Assembly: GCA_017654935.2 (NCBI GenBank)
Contig: CM065710.1
Coordinates: forward strand, 11,069,907 to 11,133,906
Direction of reading: 5' to 3'
Source: Phymorhynchus buccinoides
Lineage: Eukaryota > Mollusca > Gastropoda > Neogastropoda > Raphitomidae
Length of the DNA: 64,000 nucleotides
A program made the translations under genes and the position numbers. Under the pieces are notes generated by a model. It did no database searches, was not told the DNA's origin, and was given only the letters and a program-made list of their open reading frames with translations. Shown here piece by piece: positions 34,745 through 46,955 of the stretch (positions within the stretch are counted from its first letter, which is position 1; each line of letters opens with the position of its first letter).

Positions 34745-37700
34745 GATAGTCCACCAACAAAAGAAAAAGATGCTCTACTCAATAGTCCAACAAAAGAAAA
34801 AGATGCTCTACTCAATAGTCCACCAACAGAAGAAAAAGATGCTCTACTCAATAGTCCACCAACAGAAGAAAAAGATGCTCTACCCAATAGTCCAACAAAG
34901 AAAAAGATGCTCTACTCAACAGTCCACCAACAGAAGAAAAAGATGCTCTACCCAATAGTCCACCAACAGAAGAAAAAGATGCTCTACCCAATAGTCCACC
35001 AACAGAAGAAAAAGATGCTCTACTCAATAGTCCAACAGAAGAAAAAGATGCTCTACCCAATAGTCCAACAGAAGAAAAAGATGCTCTACTCAATAGTCCA
35101 ACAGAAGAAAAAGATGCTCTACTCAACAGTCCACCAACAGAAGATAAAGATGCTCTACTCAATAGTCCAACAACAGAAGAAAAAGATGCTCTACCCAATA
35201 GTCCACCAACAGAAGAAAAAGATGCTCTACCCAATAGTCCAACAAAAGAAAAAGATGCTCTATTTCAATAGTCCACCAACAGAAGATAAAGATGCTCTAC
35301 CCAATAGTCCACCAACAGAAGATAAAGATGCTCTACTCAATAGTCCAACAACAGAAGAAAAAGATGCTCTACCCAATAGTCCAACAAAAGAAAAAGATGC
35401 TCTACTCAATAGTCCACCAACAGAAGAAAAAGATGCTCTACTCAATAGTCCAACAACAGAAGAAAAAGATGCTCTACCCAATAGTCCAACAAAAGAAAAA
35501 GATGCTCTACTCAATAGTCCACCAACAGAAGATAAAGATGCTCTACTCAATAGTCCAACAACAGAAGAAAAAGATGCTCTACCCAATAGTCCACCAACAG
35601 AAGAAAAAGATGCTCTACTCAATAGTCCACCAACAGAAGAAAAAGATGCTCTACTCAATAGTCCAACAACAGAAGATAAAGATGCTCTACTCAATAGTCC
35701 ACCAACAGAAGAAAAAGATGCTCTACTCAATAGTCCACCAACAGAAGAAAAAGATGCTCTACTCAATAGTCCACCAACAGAAGAAAAAGATGCTCTACCC
35801 AATAGTCCACCAACAGAAGAAAAAGATGCTCTACTCAATAGTCCAACAAAAGAAAAAGATGCTCTACTCAATAGTCCAACAAAAGAAAAAGATGCTCTAC
35901 TCAATAGTCCAACAAAAGAAAAAGATGCTCTACCCAATAGTCCAACAGAAGAAAAAGATGCTCTACTCAATAGTCCAACAAAAGAAAAAGATGCTCTACT
36001 CAATAGTCCAACAAAAGAAAAAGATGCTCTACCCAATAGTCCACCAACAGAAGAAAAAGATGCTCTACTCAATAGTCCAACAAAAGAAAAAGATGCTCTA
36101 CTCAATAGTCCAACAAAAGAAAAAGATGCTCTACTCAATAGTCCAACAACAGAAGATAAAGATGCTCTACTCAATAGTCCAACAACAGAAGAAAAAGATG
36201 CTCTACCCAATAGTCCACCAACAGAAGAAAAAGATGCTCTACTCAATAGTCCACCAACAGAAGAAAAAGATGCTCTACCCAATAGTCCACCAACAGAAGA
36301 AAAAGATGCTCTACTCAATAGTCCAACAAAAGAAAAAGATGCTCTACTCAATAGTCCAACAAAAGAAAAAGATGCTCTACTCAATAGTCCAACAAAAGAA
36401 AAAGATGCTCTACTCAATAGTCCAACAGAAGAAAAAGATGCTCTACTCAATAGTCCAACAAAAGAAAAAGATGCTCTACTCAATAGTCCAACAAAAGAAA
36501 AAGATGCTCTACTCAATAGTCCAACAAAAGAAAAAGATGCTCTACTCAATAGTCCAACAGAAGAAAAAGATGCTCTACTCAATAGTCCAACAGAAGAAAA
36601 AGATGCTCTACTCAATAGTCCAACAAAAGAAAAAGATGCTCTACTCAATAGTCCAACAAAAGAAAAAGATGCTCTACTCAATAGTCCAACAAAAGAAAAA
36701 GATGCTCTACTCAATAGTCCAACAGAAGAAAAAGATGCTCTACTCAATAGTCAAACAAAAGAAAAAGATGCTCTACTCAATAGTCCAACAAAAGAAAAAG
36801 ATGCTCTACCCAATAGTCCAACAAAAGAAAAAGATGCTCTACTCAATAGTCAAACAAAAGAAAAAGATGCTCTACTCAATAGTCCACCAACAGAAGAAAA
36901 AGATGCTCTACCCAATAGTCCAACAAAAGAAAAAGATGCTCTACTCAATAGTCAAACAAAAGAAAAAGATGCTCTACTCAATAGTCCAACAGAAGAAAAA
37001 GATGCTCTACTCAATAGTCAAACAAAAGAAAAAGATGCTCTACTCAATAGTCCAACAGAAGAAAAAGATGCTCTACTCAACAGTCCAACAGAAGAAAAAG
37101 ATGCTCTACCCAATAGTCCAACAAAAGAAAAAGATGCTCTACCCAATAGTCCACCAACAGAAGAAAAAGATGCTCTACCCAATAGTCCAACAGAAGAAAA
37201 AGATGCTCTACCCAATAGTCCACCAACAGAAGAAAAAGATGCTCTACTCAATAGTCCACCAACAGAAGAAAAAGATGCTCTACCCAATAGTCCAACAGAA
37301 GAAAAAGATGCTCTACCCAATAGTCCACCAACAGAAGAAAAAGATGCTCTACTCAATAGTCCACCAACAGAAGAAAAAGATGCTCTACTCAATAGTCCAA
37401 CAGAAGAAAAAGATGCTCTACCCAATAGTCCACCAACAGAAGATAAAGATGCTCTACTCAATAGTCCACCAACAGAAGAAAAAGATGCTCTACCCAATAG
37501 TCAACCAACAGAAGATAAAGATGCTCTACTCAATAGTCCACCAACAGAAGATAAAGATGCTCTACTCAATAGTCCACCAACAGAAGATAAAGATGCTCTA
37601 CCCAATAGTCCAACAACAGAAGATAAAGATGCTCTACTCAATAGTCCACCAACAGAAGAAAAAGATGCTCTACTCAATAGTCCAACAGAAGAAAAAGATG

Positions 37701-37825
37701 CTCTACTCAATAGTCCACCAACAGAAGAAAAAGATGCTCTACCCAATAGTCCAACAGAAGAAAAAGATGCTCTACTCAATAGTCCAACAGAAGAAAAAGA
37801 TGCTCTACCCAATAGTCCAACAATG
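34745..37825. repeat. Minisatellite 2, 33/36-bp unit, about 90 copies
   Basis: Unit AATAGTCCAACAAAAGAAAA followed by AGATGCTCTACTC, with variants CACCAACAGAAG and CCC for CTC. Frame 1 reads NSPT(K/E)EKDAL(L/P); frame 2 reads IVQQKKKMLYS; the third has stops. Length changes are almost all multiples of three; single-base changes near 34895 and 35262 switch frames. Confidence 0.95.
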
Positions 37826-38066
37826 CCATGCTGATGCTTCAACTTGTTTCTTATAACCCAAATTCCAATGAATTTTGAAACACCACCCAATATTCCATGA
37901 GCGACCTAATAGTCCAACACCCTAACGCCCAAAATGAAGATGAACCCAATAGTCCACCAACGACATAATCCACCCGCAGCTACACTCCAAAGCAGACAAT
38001 TAGCCAAACAATCCAACTCCACGGGAAATTCCAAATTGATGTTACACACCAAACACAAAATAGTAC
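37826..38066. repeat. Decayed fringe of minisatellite 2
   Basis: Scattered AATAGTCCAACAC, CCCAATAGTCCACCAACGAC and AAAATGAAGATG units. Confidence 0.6.
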
Positions 38067-38283
38067 CAGGGCTGCCAGGGCCCCCCATTTGGGGGTCTAT
38101 GAAGCACTATAATTCTAAAGGACCCTCTAAAATAATGTGCAGGGGGTCCCACGGATGCACTATAATTTTTTTTTAAGCATTCGCTATGCCACTGGGACCT
38201 TCTATACCCCCTCTAGGACCCTCTATACTGTAAGTAAAGGAGTCCCTGGGACCCCTCGTTTTGCGGGACGATTGGGAGCCCTG
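38067..38283. mobile_element. MITE family A, second copy
   Basis: CAGGGCTGCCA ... TGGGAGCCCTG with a 5-bp duplication AGTAC. Lies just past the minisatellites. Confidence 0.85.
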
Positions 38284-38567
38284 AGTACAAAAAAAAAAAA
38301 AATCAACCACTAAATGAACGAACACCTAAAGCTACTTCAACCAATTTTTCATTCACTACTCCAACCGCTGCACTCAATAATCAACCAGCAACATCACTCT
38401 GAAAAGTGTGCAAAATTATTAGGATTTTACAAAGCGTGAAATTTTACGGTCTATAAATGCTGCCCTCTCCTTTCAACCTTCAACTAGTACTCACTACTAA
38501 ATTAATCCATGCCAAGTGTGTGCAAACCACTCTACAAGTACAACAAACCATAAGAATATTTTGGTTT

Positions 38568-38996
38568 TTAACCCTTTCACTGCCAGTAGCATTTTAGCAC
38601 CAGTGATTTAACTCCTAGGTCACCAAAAGGCATCAAATTGGGGTCTATTATGGCTCCCCCCCCCCCCCCCCCCCCACCTGCGTGTGCATCTTGACCCTTC
38701 CAACAGAAGTGTCGCCATCTTAGTCAGCTTTGTGTGTAAACAGCATCGATCTGGCATTTTTCAAACAAAGTTACTGACTAAGATGGCGGTCTCCCATAAT
38801 ATGGCACGCTCCTTGTGGCCGGATATGACGACACGTGGGTACAAGCCATACAAAGACCCTATTGTCTTAGTTTTGGGAAGCAAGGATAGACCTTATTTTG
38901 TATATATGTCACAGAAGAATCCCCAATACTGCAGATGGATTTTGTTTTCTACCCAGGTAAATTTTATGGAAATATGGCTGGCGGTGAAAGGGTTAA
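38568..38996. mobile_element. TTAA MITE (family J) with nested repeat H
   Basis: TTAACCCTTTCACTGCCA ... TGGCGGTGAAAGGGTTAA, piggyBac-like TTAA ends. Confidence 0.85.
38680..38850. repeat. Family H, second copy, within a TTAA MITE
   Basis: Same landmarks and the same poly-C run on its left (38657-38675). Confidence 0.7.
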
Positions 38997-39065
38997 GCCA
39001 GCGCGTTTCAAACCTGAAGTCAATGAAACATAACAAAGCTTCTGTGTGCATAACTAATTTTTTTT

Positions 39066-39225
39066 CTTGTTGTCGAACCCTGGCTTAAAGACTCCAGGAC
39101 TCATCCCAACAGCCGAAGCACTTGAACACTGGTACAAATGCGCCAGCTAGATGAGAACATTACGTGTATGACCGTTTTTGATTAGCCCGCCACGTGGGCA
39201 GCCACACTCCGACTTCGGAGGATAC
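39066..39225 (+). repeat. Dispersed repeat family E, second copy
   Basis: Same landmarks as 5745-5912 with small indels. Confidence 0.75.
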
Positions 39226-39579
39226 ATTATTTTTGTTAATCAAGATTGACCTCAACAGTGATGTTTTTCCTTGATTGGAAACCCCGAAGACAATAGGAAG
39301 TGTTCACAAATAACTAAGGGGAGTAATCCCGTGGTGAATGCGAGTGATCCCGCTTGACACTCGGCCAAACACAAACAAGAAGTTACACTCGCCTCATGCT
39401 GCGTTTGTCGTCATGGTTTGATCGATTTGTTCAAGGCAGACTACTATAATTTTCATGTAATGCTCTCCCTTTGTCTTTTTTATTTTTATTATAGAAAACC
39501 GTCTATTGATTTTGAGAAGGCTTGTTCAGAAGTGTGGTGCATTGTTATCAAATTGTACGCATCTTTAGTGCTTGGAATG

Positions 39580-39893
39580 TGACCCAGCACCACGAAAGGG
39601 ACATTAAGTCCCTGGGCTAGTTTCTCATAAAAGACTTGGAATGTCAAAAATCTCATTTTTTGTCAATTCAGTAAGTCAATGCATTTTCAGCTAAGTTAGA
39701 CTTTAGACCGTTTTCTCGAAATGACCGACACTCACCATACTAACTTTAAAAGCTCATAACTCTGGAACGGAAAAAGATACATGAATGGTTCTTGTATCAT
39801 TAGAAAGAGAATTGACTGAAGTTTTCAAATGTATCATTTTCTCAGAATGGTCACGTAATGTAATGTCACTTTCGTGGTGCTGAGTCACATTAT
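39580..39893. mobile_element. Palindrome-ended element (GTGACCCAGCACCACGAA)
   Basis: GTGACCCAGCACCACGAAAG at the left and CTTTCGTGGTGCTGAGTCAC at the right, ~315 bp. Confidence 0.75.
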
Positions 39894-41419
39894 GTGCAAC
39901 TACAATGAGGGAGAGAGAGAATTGTGTAATGTCTAGAGAGAGAGGATTGTGTTACTGTCTAGAGAATTGTTACCGTCTCAAAGCAGATTTTTTTTATTAC
40001 CGACTGGCCAGACAGATAATGCATACCCGGTATTAAATATAATAATTTAAACTGTAAAATAATTTTTCGTTGCCGTGACAAAACCACTGGTCAAGAATAA
40101 TCAGTTCACAGTACTTTTTGCCTTACTAGCCATCGTTTCTCGCCTAAACCGTTTGCTTATGCGGAACCCAAAACATGGCTATTGAAATCGATCTTCTCTT
40201 GCAGAATTTTACTGTCTTTTTCCATGAAAAAAGAAGTTGCTATCTTCGACGTTCCAGTACATGTAGTAAACAATAGAGAAGTGAAAAATAAACCAAAACA
40301 GTGCAGGAACTTCCACAATCAAAAGCATCTTTGTTGGCACTAGGCAGGTCTGTTTCTTTCTCAATACTGGATGTGCGCATGTTTTATATTCATGAGTGCT
40401 CCTGGGAAATTAAAAAAATCCTGCAAGGGGGCGGCCCCAGACGAGTACAGGGGCAGCACACACACACACACACTTACAGCTTTTTTTTACCCCTCTAGAC
40501 TAGTACAAGTGCTACATTCCTTTGAATATAGCAAATGCTTACATAAGACCCTTTTCATTGAATAAGTGTGTGTGTGTGTGTGTGTGTAAGAAAATCGTTC
40601 CTTCTCAAATTGTCATAATCTGGCAATGCCGGCTCTAGGCAATTTAAAAATCGTGCAATTCTGGACATCCTGCAAGAAGGAGCATCCATGTATATTTTAG
40701 TTCATAGTGTAAGCGTAAGTGTCAGTTTGTGTTCGCATGCACGAGTATGAGCATAGAAAGGATTGTATATTATCGCAAAATGGATTCATGTTCCTAACAG
40801 TTTATGCTGAAATGGGTGGTCGTTGTTGAGGCATAGGGAACCAATCTTCTTTTGAATTTGATCAATTCCATAATGCATTCTGTAGCAACAAGAGCATTCT
40901 GTAGCAACAAGAACAATCGTTTCCGAGTGAGTGAATAAAGATTTGTTTAAACCAACAAGAACAAAAATTTCTAATGCAGAGGGAGAGAGAGGGCATGTTG
41001 AGTGAGCGCAATTATATTTAAGGATCAAGGGCGTGTCGCTGTTTTCAAAGCCTTGTCTAGTCAAGTTTCTTTGGCAGATGAGGCGAGAAATAATCTGGTC
41101 ACTTTTAAAAGGCTTTTGTATGAAGTAGTTTATTAAATGCATGCTGCGGTTGTTTTTATAACATGTCCACTTAATTAAAAGATTTGTGCTATTTTGATGA
41201 CTGCAAATTACCATACAAGTAGGACCACTGATGCAACTATTAATTTTGTACTTGTCTTGTTTCTGTGAAATTCAGGCTGCTCCCACATGGAGTGAGACGC
41301 AGTGCAGCCTTTTTTAACTGTTCAAAATGTGTGCGACTGCCAGTGTGAGTGCAAACGCATGAGAGTATGCATGCTTGCAATTGTGAAATAAAAGTGTGTG
41401 TATGTGTATTTGCTTGCAT
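39894..41419. other. No gene seen
   Basis: GA and CA microsatellites (39908-39966, 40457-40472, 40566-40588) in unique sequence. The tail AATAAAGATTTGTTTAAACC at 40936-40955 recurs at 48648-48668. Confidence 0.45.
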
Positions 41420-41565
41420 CAGGCATGGTAGTGGGAGCAAAGTGGTTTTCAAGGAAAATGGCCAGGGGTCCAAAGAAAATTCAATGAGTGACATTTTCAC
41501 TTTCTCAATAATTTTGTTTCAAACTTTCGCGGATTTTCCGCGATTCACGGAGGTCTACCATGCCT
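41420..41565. mobile_element. MITE family K (TIR CAGGCATGGTAG), short copy
   Basis: CAGGCATGGTAGTGGG ... GGTCTACCATGCCTG, target duplication TTGCAT. Confidence 0.85.
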
Positions 41566-42052
41566 GTTGCATGAATATTCTAGTCTATTCTTCTTGTAGT
41601 CCTAGTAAATAAAGCAGTTGCAGTAGAGCTCCACGGATGTTTGTCTGGAAACAAAGGGAAGTAGCTCTACTGGTACGGGTTGGCTTCTTTGCAGTTTTCT
41701 CCCTTGATCTGTGAGTGTGTGTGTGAGAGAGAACATACATCCAGGGGTTAGGCTATGAGGGTGGGGATGGGCAGATATGAGTATAAGAAGAACAAAAAGA
41801 AAAGATGGAGAGAGATGGAGAGAGAGAGAGAGAGAATTGATTTCCAGGCGAAAGCAGCCGCAGGGTACAAAATTGCTTGTACCTCATATTCTAATAATGC
41901 AGTACAATTCATATTTCATAATCTGGTAAACTTCTTGATTTGTATGTAATATTTGTGTCAAAATGTTTCAGGCTTCGCATGCATTCTTTCTTAGGGGGGT
42001 GGGGGTGAGATGCAGGGGGAGGCAATGAAACACAAGTTTGAGAATACAGTTG

Positions 42053-42295
42053 TGCAAGACATCTCTGGAGCGATTGGGCCAAGAACGTGAGCGGAACCTT
42101 TGGCATTTTCTTGAAAGATGTAAAACCTTTTCTCGCAGAAGTGCAAAGAAAATATGTGACCAGTATTTGGAGACTGCAAAACCAAAAATAAAAAACGTCA
42201 TTACGTCTAAAACTATCTTCCCAGCTACATTCAATTTTTATGCAACCATAACCTTTTTGTCCGTTATTTTCTTGATCAACATTATATTAATGTAG
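42053..42295 (+). pseudogene. Possible terminal exon or gene fragment with C-terminal hydrophobic segment
   Basis: Open frame with charged, helix-like sequence (LERLGQERERNLWHFLERCK ...) ending in a hydrophobic tail FYATITFLSVIFLINIILM. A CAG acceptor precedes it at about 42050, but without a polypyrimidine tract. No family recognised; may be chance. Confidence 0.2.
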
Positions 42296-42951
42296 TGTAA
42301 CATAACTTGCTTCTGATTTAGCTTACAGGTCTGTCGTCAATGGTCACGTTATCTGGGATATAAAAAAAAAGCTGTGCCTATTTTGTGCTAGGCAGAGGTC
42401 AACGTTTGTTTCATAGCAATTCTCAGGTGTTCACGCTAAGCTCTGTCATAGTTTCACAAAAAGTCTGTCATCGTCACATTTGTGCTGGACACATTCATCC
42501 ACTTTCAAACCAACTTACCAAGTTTCTTTTTTGCCCCATTCCTACATTCCTCCACCCACCCCACCCCCTCGGTCTCTGCGTCTCAAGTCAATTATTGTCC
42601 ATCTCCCATCGCCCTTGCTAACCCAAACCACTGACCCGTTTTGAAAGTCGTTTGTCTTTGCGATTCATTCTTCTAATTATTTATCCTTCTTCAATACTGT
42701 ACATTGACAAAGTGCTTAGAGCTTAAAGGTCACAAGCGCTATAGAAATTTTCCAAATATTCAGGTCAACAGTTACTGAATTTTTGCTTTACTTTTACTTT
42801 TACAAAAATAGTTTTCAAATTATCGCCAGAATAACTTCTACTTTATAATTTTATTTTCTTATACAAGTCATGTTCCTGCTGACAGTAATCTCGGCAATCT
42901 TGTCCGGATCTCTCTAATTCCACGAAGCATTCAATCTTGCTTTCACTATTT
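42296..42951. other. No gene seen
   Basis: Contains the LINE/SINE tail at 42700-42760. Confidence 0.45.
42700..42760 (+). mobile_element. LINE/SINE 3' tail fragment
   Basis: AAGTGCTTAGAGCT ... AAGCGCTATAGAAAT, decayed copy of the tail at 4300. Confidence 0.5.
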
Positions 42952-43078
42952 GATAGTTTATGTAACCTTAGCATAATTCCTGATCTCATTCTCGATAGTT
43001 TATGTAGCCTTAACATAATTCCTGATCTCATTCTCGATAGTTTATGTAGCCTTAACATAATTCCTGATCTCATTCTCG
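42952..43078. repeat. 42-bp tandem repeat, three copies
   Basis: GATAGTTTATGTAGCCTTAA ... CATAATTCCTGATCTCATTCTC repeated three times. Confidence 0.92.
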
Positions 43079-44149
43079 ATCCCCCCACCCCCCTCGCTGA
43101 GCACTTTCTTTCTTTCGACTTGCTCTCTCCCTTTCTCTTCTTGCACGCTGTAATCTTGCTCATCTCCAAACACCTCTCACTCTCAACTTCAAACGAACGA
43201 TTGGCTGCCTTTAATTTTTTTCTTCCTTCTTATAAAATCATGTAGAAAACCTCTTGGCAACCACTCTCACAATGCCTTGCTTACCAATGCTCCTCTCTCT
43301 CTTTCCTTCTTGCTCTCTCTGGCTTCCTGAATTTCACCTCAAATTTCGTCGTCACGCTCACCACTTTCTGCCTTTGCTTAGAACATGTTCTCTCTAATAC
43401 ACACAAAACGCACTTACACACAGGATACACACACAAGATGCACACACCACTAACAGACACACAAGATACACCAATAACAAACACACAAAGACCACATTTA
43501 TGTACACAATACATATGCTTGCTCTCTCTCTCTCCCTCTCTCTCCAAGAACACAAGCACACACCCTTGCTCTCGGATGCATTTTTTTAAACCAAAAGCTA
43601 CAATGCCAAACATAGAACTTGAATTTCCAAGACAACAATGATTTGGTGTGGACAGACCTGTACAACATGAAGAAACTATTGATGAACGTTTTACTTTTAC
43701 CATAGTTATCCACACAAAAATTAACACTAACTTTTTCTTGAGCAATGAACATTCGCATCCTTCAAAACTAAGGATTTTTTTTTCAACACAAAGAGAAACT
43801 GTCATTATCTTTTCAGCTCTTAAGTTTTCTAAAATAAAAACTTCAATTTTTTTGGTGTGGTCAATTTTGAAAACGACAAAACTTTTCATTTCGCCAAAAA
43901 TACTATTCCAAAGAACTCAACTGAATGGTTTTCAACACAATTAAGGATGTTTTCCCCCAAACTAGTTTTGCAATTTACATGCAAAAAGTAACATAATTAT
44001 TAAACATCACTCAACTTGAAACTAGCTAGCTCCCCCCCGATGCTTTTTTTCTCTTCCATCTATTTTTCTTTTGCCTTCTGTTTAACTTTTTTTCCCATTG
44101 ATGTTACCATATGACAGCTTTTCTTTCTTGCTTCCTCCATCGGCAGTAT
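43079..44149. other. No gene seen
   Basis: CT- and CA-rich patches; a 202-codon minus-strand frame (43281-43889) has no recognisable domain. Confidence 0.45.
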
Positions 44150-44720
44150 ATCTTCAAATCTTTTCTATCGTCTTCCACAAAGACAAATCTTCCAGACGTT
44201 CTGCTTTGATCTTCCAATCCATTCTTCCTGTCACCAAATGACATGATCTTCCTCACCGCAATACCGAAACTTCCACACTAACAAATCTTTCATGCTGCAC
44301 GACAAACCTTTCACACCAAATGACACAAATCTTCCACAAGAAAAACAAAACAAATCTTACATACTAAATGACAAATCTTTCACAAGAAAACAAACAAATC
44401 TTACATACTAAATGACAAATCTTTCACACCTAATTACTAAACTTCCACACACACATACAAAAAAACAACTCCGATTCTTCCAAACTTAACACACACATAA
44501 TTTCAAATCCTCTACTACACTACAATGACATCTTCCATGCTCTCCTACAATAACAAGTCTTCCACACTTTCTACTCCAATGACAGAATCTTCCACACCCT
44601 CTCTCTGTCTCAAAACTTTCTACTTTCTCTTCAAAATGACAATCTTCCACTCTTTCTTGGATACAGTGAGAACACAACGAAAAATCTTTCACACTTTTGG
44701 ATAAGTTCGTTTAACTCTTC
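44150..44720. repeat. Degenerate minisatellite, ACAAATCTTCCACAC-type
   Basis: Irregular repetition of CAAATCTT(C/T)CACA and CTAAATGACAAATCTTTCAC every 25-45 bp. Confidence 0.65.
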
Positions 44721-44850
44721 TACTACCAAGTATTACTCAGACTGCTTACCGTTGCGCACCAAGCAATTTTTGCCACTGCATTGATTTTCGCACACACTCA
44801 CTTTAAAAATTCATTAAAAAAATATTCGCTCGAATCATCACTAAATTTAC

Positions 44851-45010
44851 CTGTGTCGATCTGCTGCTGCAAACCCAAGATCGTTTCAACACTTTCGATG
44901 CTCTTTTTGATTCGCCCAAGTTCAGATTCTGCTACTTTTTCCACAGTAAATGCTTCGTCGGCACTATCGCCATCTTGTAGAGGTTCACGCCAAAAGTTGT
45001 CAGGTTCCAT
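44851..45010 (-). CDS. Orphan first coding exon (MEPDNFWREPL...), gene unknown
   Basis: ATG at 45010 opens 53 codons reading MEPDNFWREPLQDGDSADE, then an acidic, heptad-like stretch ending ILGLQQQIDT, and stops at a consensus donor ACAG|GTAAAT (44851, phase 1). The composition suggests a short coiled coil. I do not recognise the family. The region just upstream is richer in GC and CpG than its surroundings and has promoter-type motifs. The next exon was not identified; the Q/G/Y/S exon at 30503 has the right acceptor phase. Degenerate minisatellites lie on both sides (44150-44720 and 45280-45600). It could also be a chance open frame, but start context, donor and promoter agree. Confidence 0.5.
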
Positions 45011-45140
45011 CGCCGAAAACGCGATGAAAATTACAAAATTTAGCCTACAAATGAAGATGGCGGAAGATTGGGCTTTCCCTGAGCGAACTGCGCATGTCAC
45101 GGAAGTAAAGGATGTGATGTCACTTGATATAAATAGCGCA
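45011..45140 (-). promoter_or_regulatory. Candidate promoter upstream of the orphan exon
   Basis: Contains AAGATGGCGG (YY1-type, near 45053) and TGCGCATG (NRF1-type half, near 45091) within a locally GC-richer patch immediately upstream of ATG 45010. Both motifs are common near animal transcription starts. AAGATGGCG also occurs inside dispersed repeats in this window (14465, 38779), so the evidence is modest. Confidence 0.35.
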
Positions 45141-45279
45141 AAGGGGGACACCGTGTTTCCCAAGGTTGCTGGCGGTCAAACTCGCCCACGGCTTGCAACA
45201 GTAAAGTCTGACTCGGCGAGTTTACCCGCCGACGGCAGTAGAAGAGTTAAAGACAAACCTCTTTTCTCTCAATCCAACT

Positions 45280-45600
45280 TTCTCACATCCTAAAAAAAAT
45301 TCTCACAATGACATCCACAAGCTTCGCTTAAAGAAAAACCCACACAACTCTCGCATAACAAAACAAAAAAAACCTCCCTTTCTCACATTTTGCTTACAAC
45401 AAAAAAACTTTCTCTCCCTCTCTTACATCTTTCTTATGACAAAAAACTCTCCACTACCCTCTCACATCTTTTGACAAAAATCTTTCTCTCACACATTTTT
45501 CTTATGACCAAAAAACAACTTCCGCCCACTATCTCACATCTTTCTTATGTCAAACCAAAAAATTCCTCTCTCTCACTTTCTTTCTCTATGACTAAACTCA
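45280..45600. repeat. Degenerate minisatellite, CTCACATCTTTCTTATGAC-type
   Basis: Unit of about 45 bp: TCTCACATCTTTCTTATGAC followed by AAAAAACT. Confidence 0.65.
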
Positions 45601-46955
45601 AGACATTCAAACATTGCATGATCTCTCTTTCTCCTCCCCCTCTTTCTTTCCCTCAGCCAACCAACTGCCTACTCATTTCTCCGATGCCAAAAAAACCCCA
45701 AAGGCTCTTATTTAGAATTTATCCCCCTCATTGTCACATAGTTTGGTGAGTTTTTTTCACTTCACAAAGCTGTCATTGTCAGTCAGGCCCTAGTCAGACA
45801 CTTTCTCACAGTCCAGCGCAAAGATATTCTAAAAGGGTAAGATGGATTACTTAAGAGCTCGGCGAACCGGGCTGATAGAGTTATCGTTAGTGGGGCCAGT
45901 ACACTTTTCACAGTGGAGGCTATCCAAAAACTCAGACTGGAACTTGAACGGAGAATTCAACTGGCCTATCGACGTGCAAAATGTGTACTGTTTTAAAGGG
46001 ACATAACCAGTGTTTCTGTCCTCACTACTCATATAGGGAAAAGAGACCGGATGCTTATCTTACCCTATAGTCTTTGTCCAGCGTCCCTTTCGCTTATTCC
46101 TTTATAGCTCTCTTGTTTTCCTGCCTCGCTTTCTCTTCTATTCCTAACCATGTTCATTTTGTCTTTCAAAAATGTCGGCAGACTCATTTTACCCAATATC
46201 CATAAGCCTAGCACTAAAAACGTCCCCCCCCCCCCCCCCCCCATTTCTCTAGCTCAATTAACGAAATGAACAGATGGAACAAATTATCATATGACAAGTG
46301 TTTCTATTTGTGACAAAACTTAACCTCTCACAAAGCCGTATTATTATTCCACGAAAACTGGGTTCATATGTACACTGCCTGATTTTACTGCTGCAATCTG
46401 AAAAAATGAATTCTGCTCCATTGTACAGTGAACATTCCAACCTCAATTCTCTGCTCAACTTCCTACACAAACACCAAGCATGGAGAGCGCCTCTCTCTAT
46501 CCTTTACAACTCGAAAGGAAAGGAAAACAAGAAAACAACATCGAAGCCAACAACTGTCCGGAACAACGAACAGAAAAGAAAACCACAACATTAAAATAAT
46601 AAAACCAGAGACAATTGATCATCAAAACTGTCCAAACTCCCCTCAAAAAGGGAAGCAAGAGAGAGACAACATTCTGCGAGGACCAACGGGGAAGAAGCCC
46701 CGCCAACCTCTCCTAGTAGTGGGAAGCAGGCAGAAAGGTTGCTTTGAGTGGATAGACAATTGTGTCCAATGCTAGAAGATTTTGAAAAACTAAACCAGAA
46801 AACTCACAACAAAAAAGCATATAAAAAACATGAAGTCCATCCATCCAGCCAAAAGAAAATCCACAAAATCTAACCGGATGCTCACCCTCACACCTACCAC
46901 CCTCCTTACTCTCTCAGAATCGGAACCGTAAGCTCATCATCAGCGGGGAAGATCC
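45601..46955. other. Downstream flank of TDP-43 exon 4, no further gene seen
   Basis: Presumably holds the TDP-43 3' UTR. A poly-C run lies at 46226-46242. Confidence 0.4.

Noticed and set aside
43281..43889. 202-codon minus-strand frame
   Set aside because: Low-complexity CA/CT translation with no domain or splice sites.
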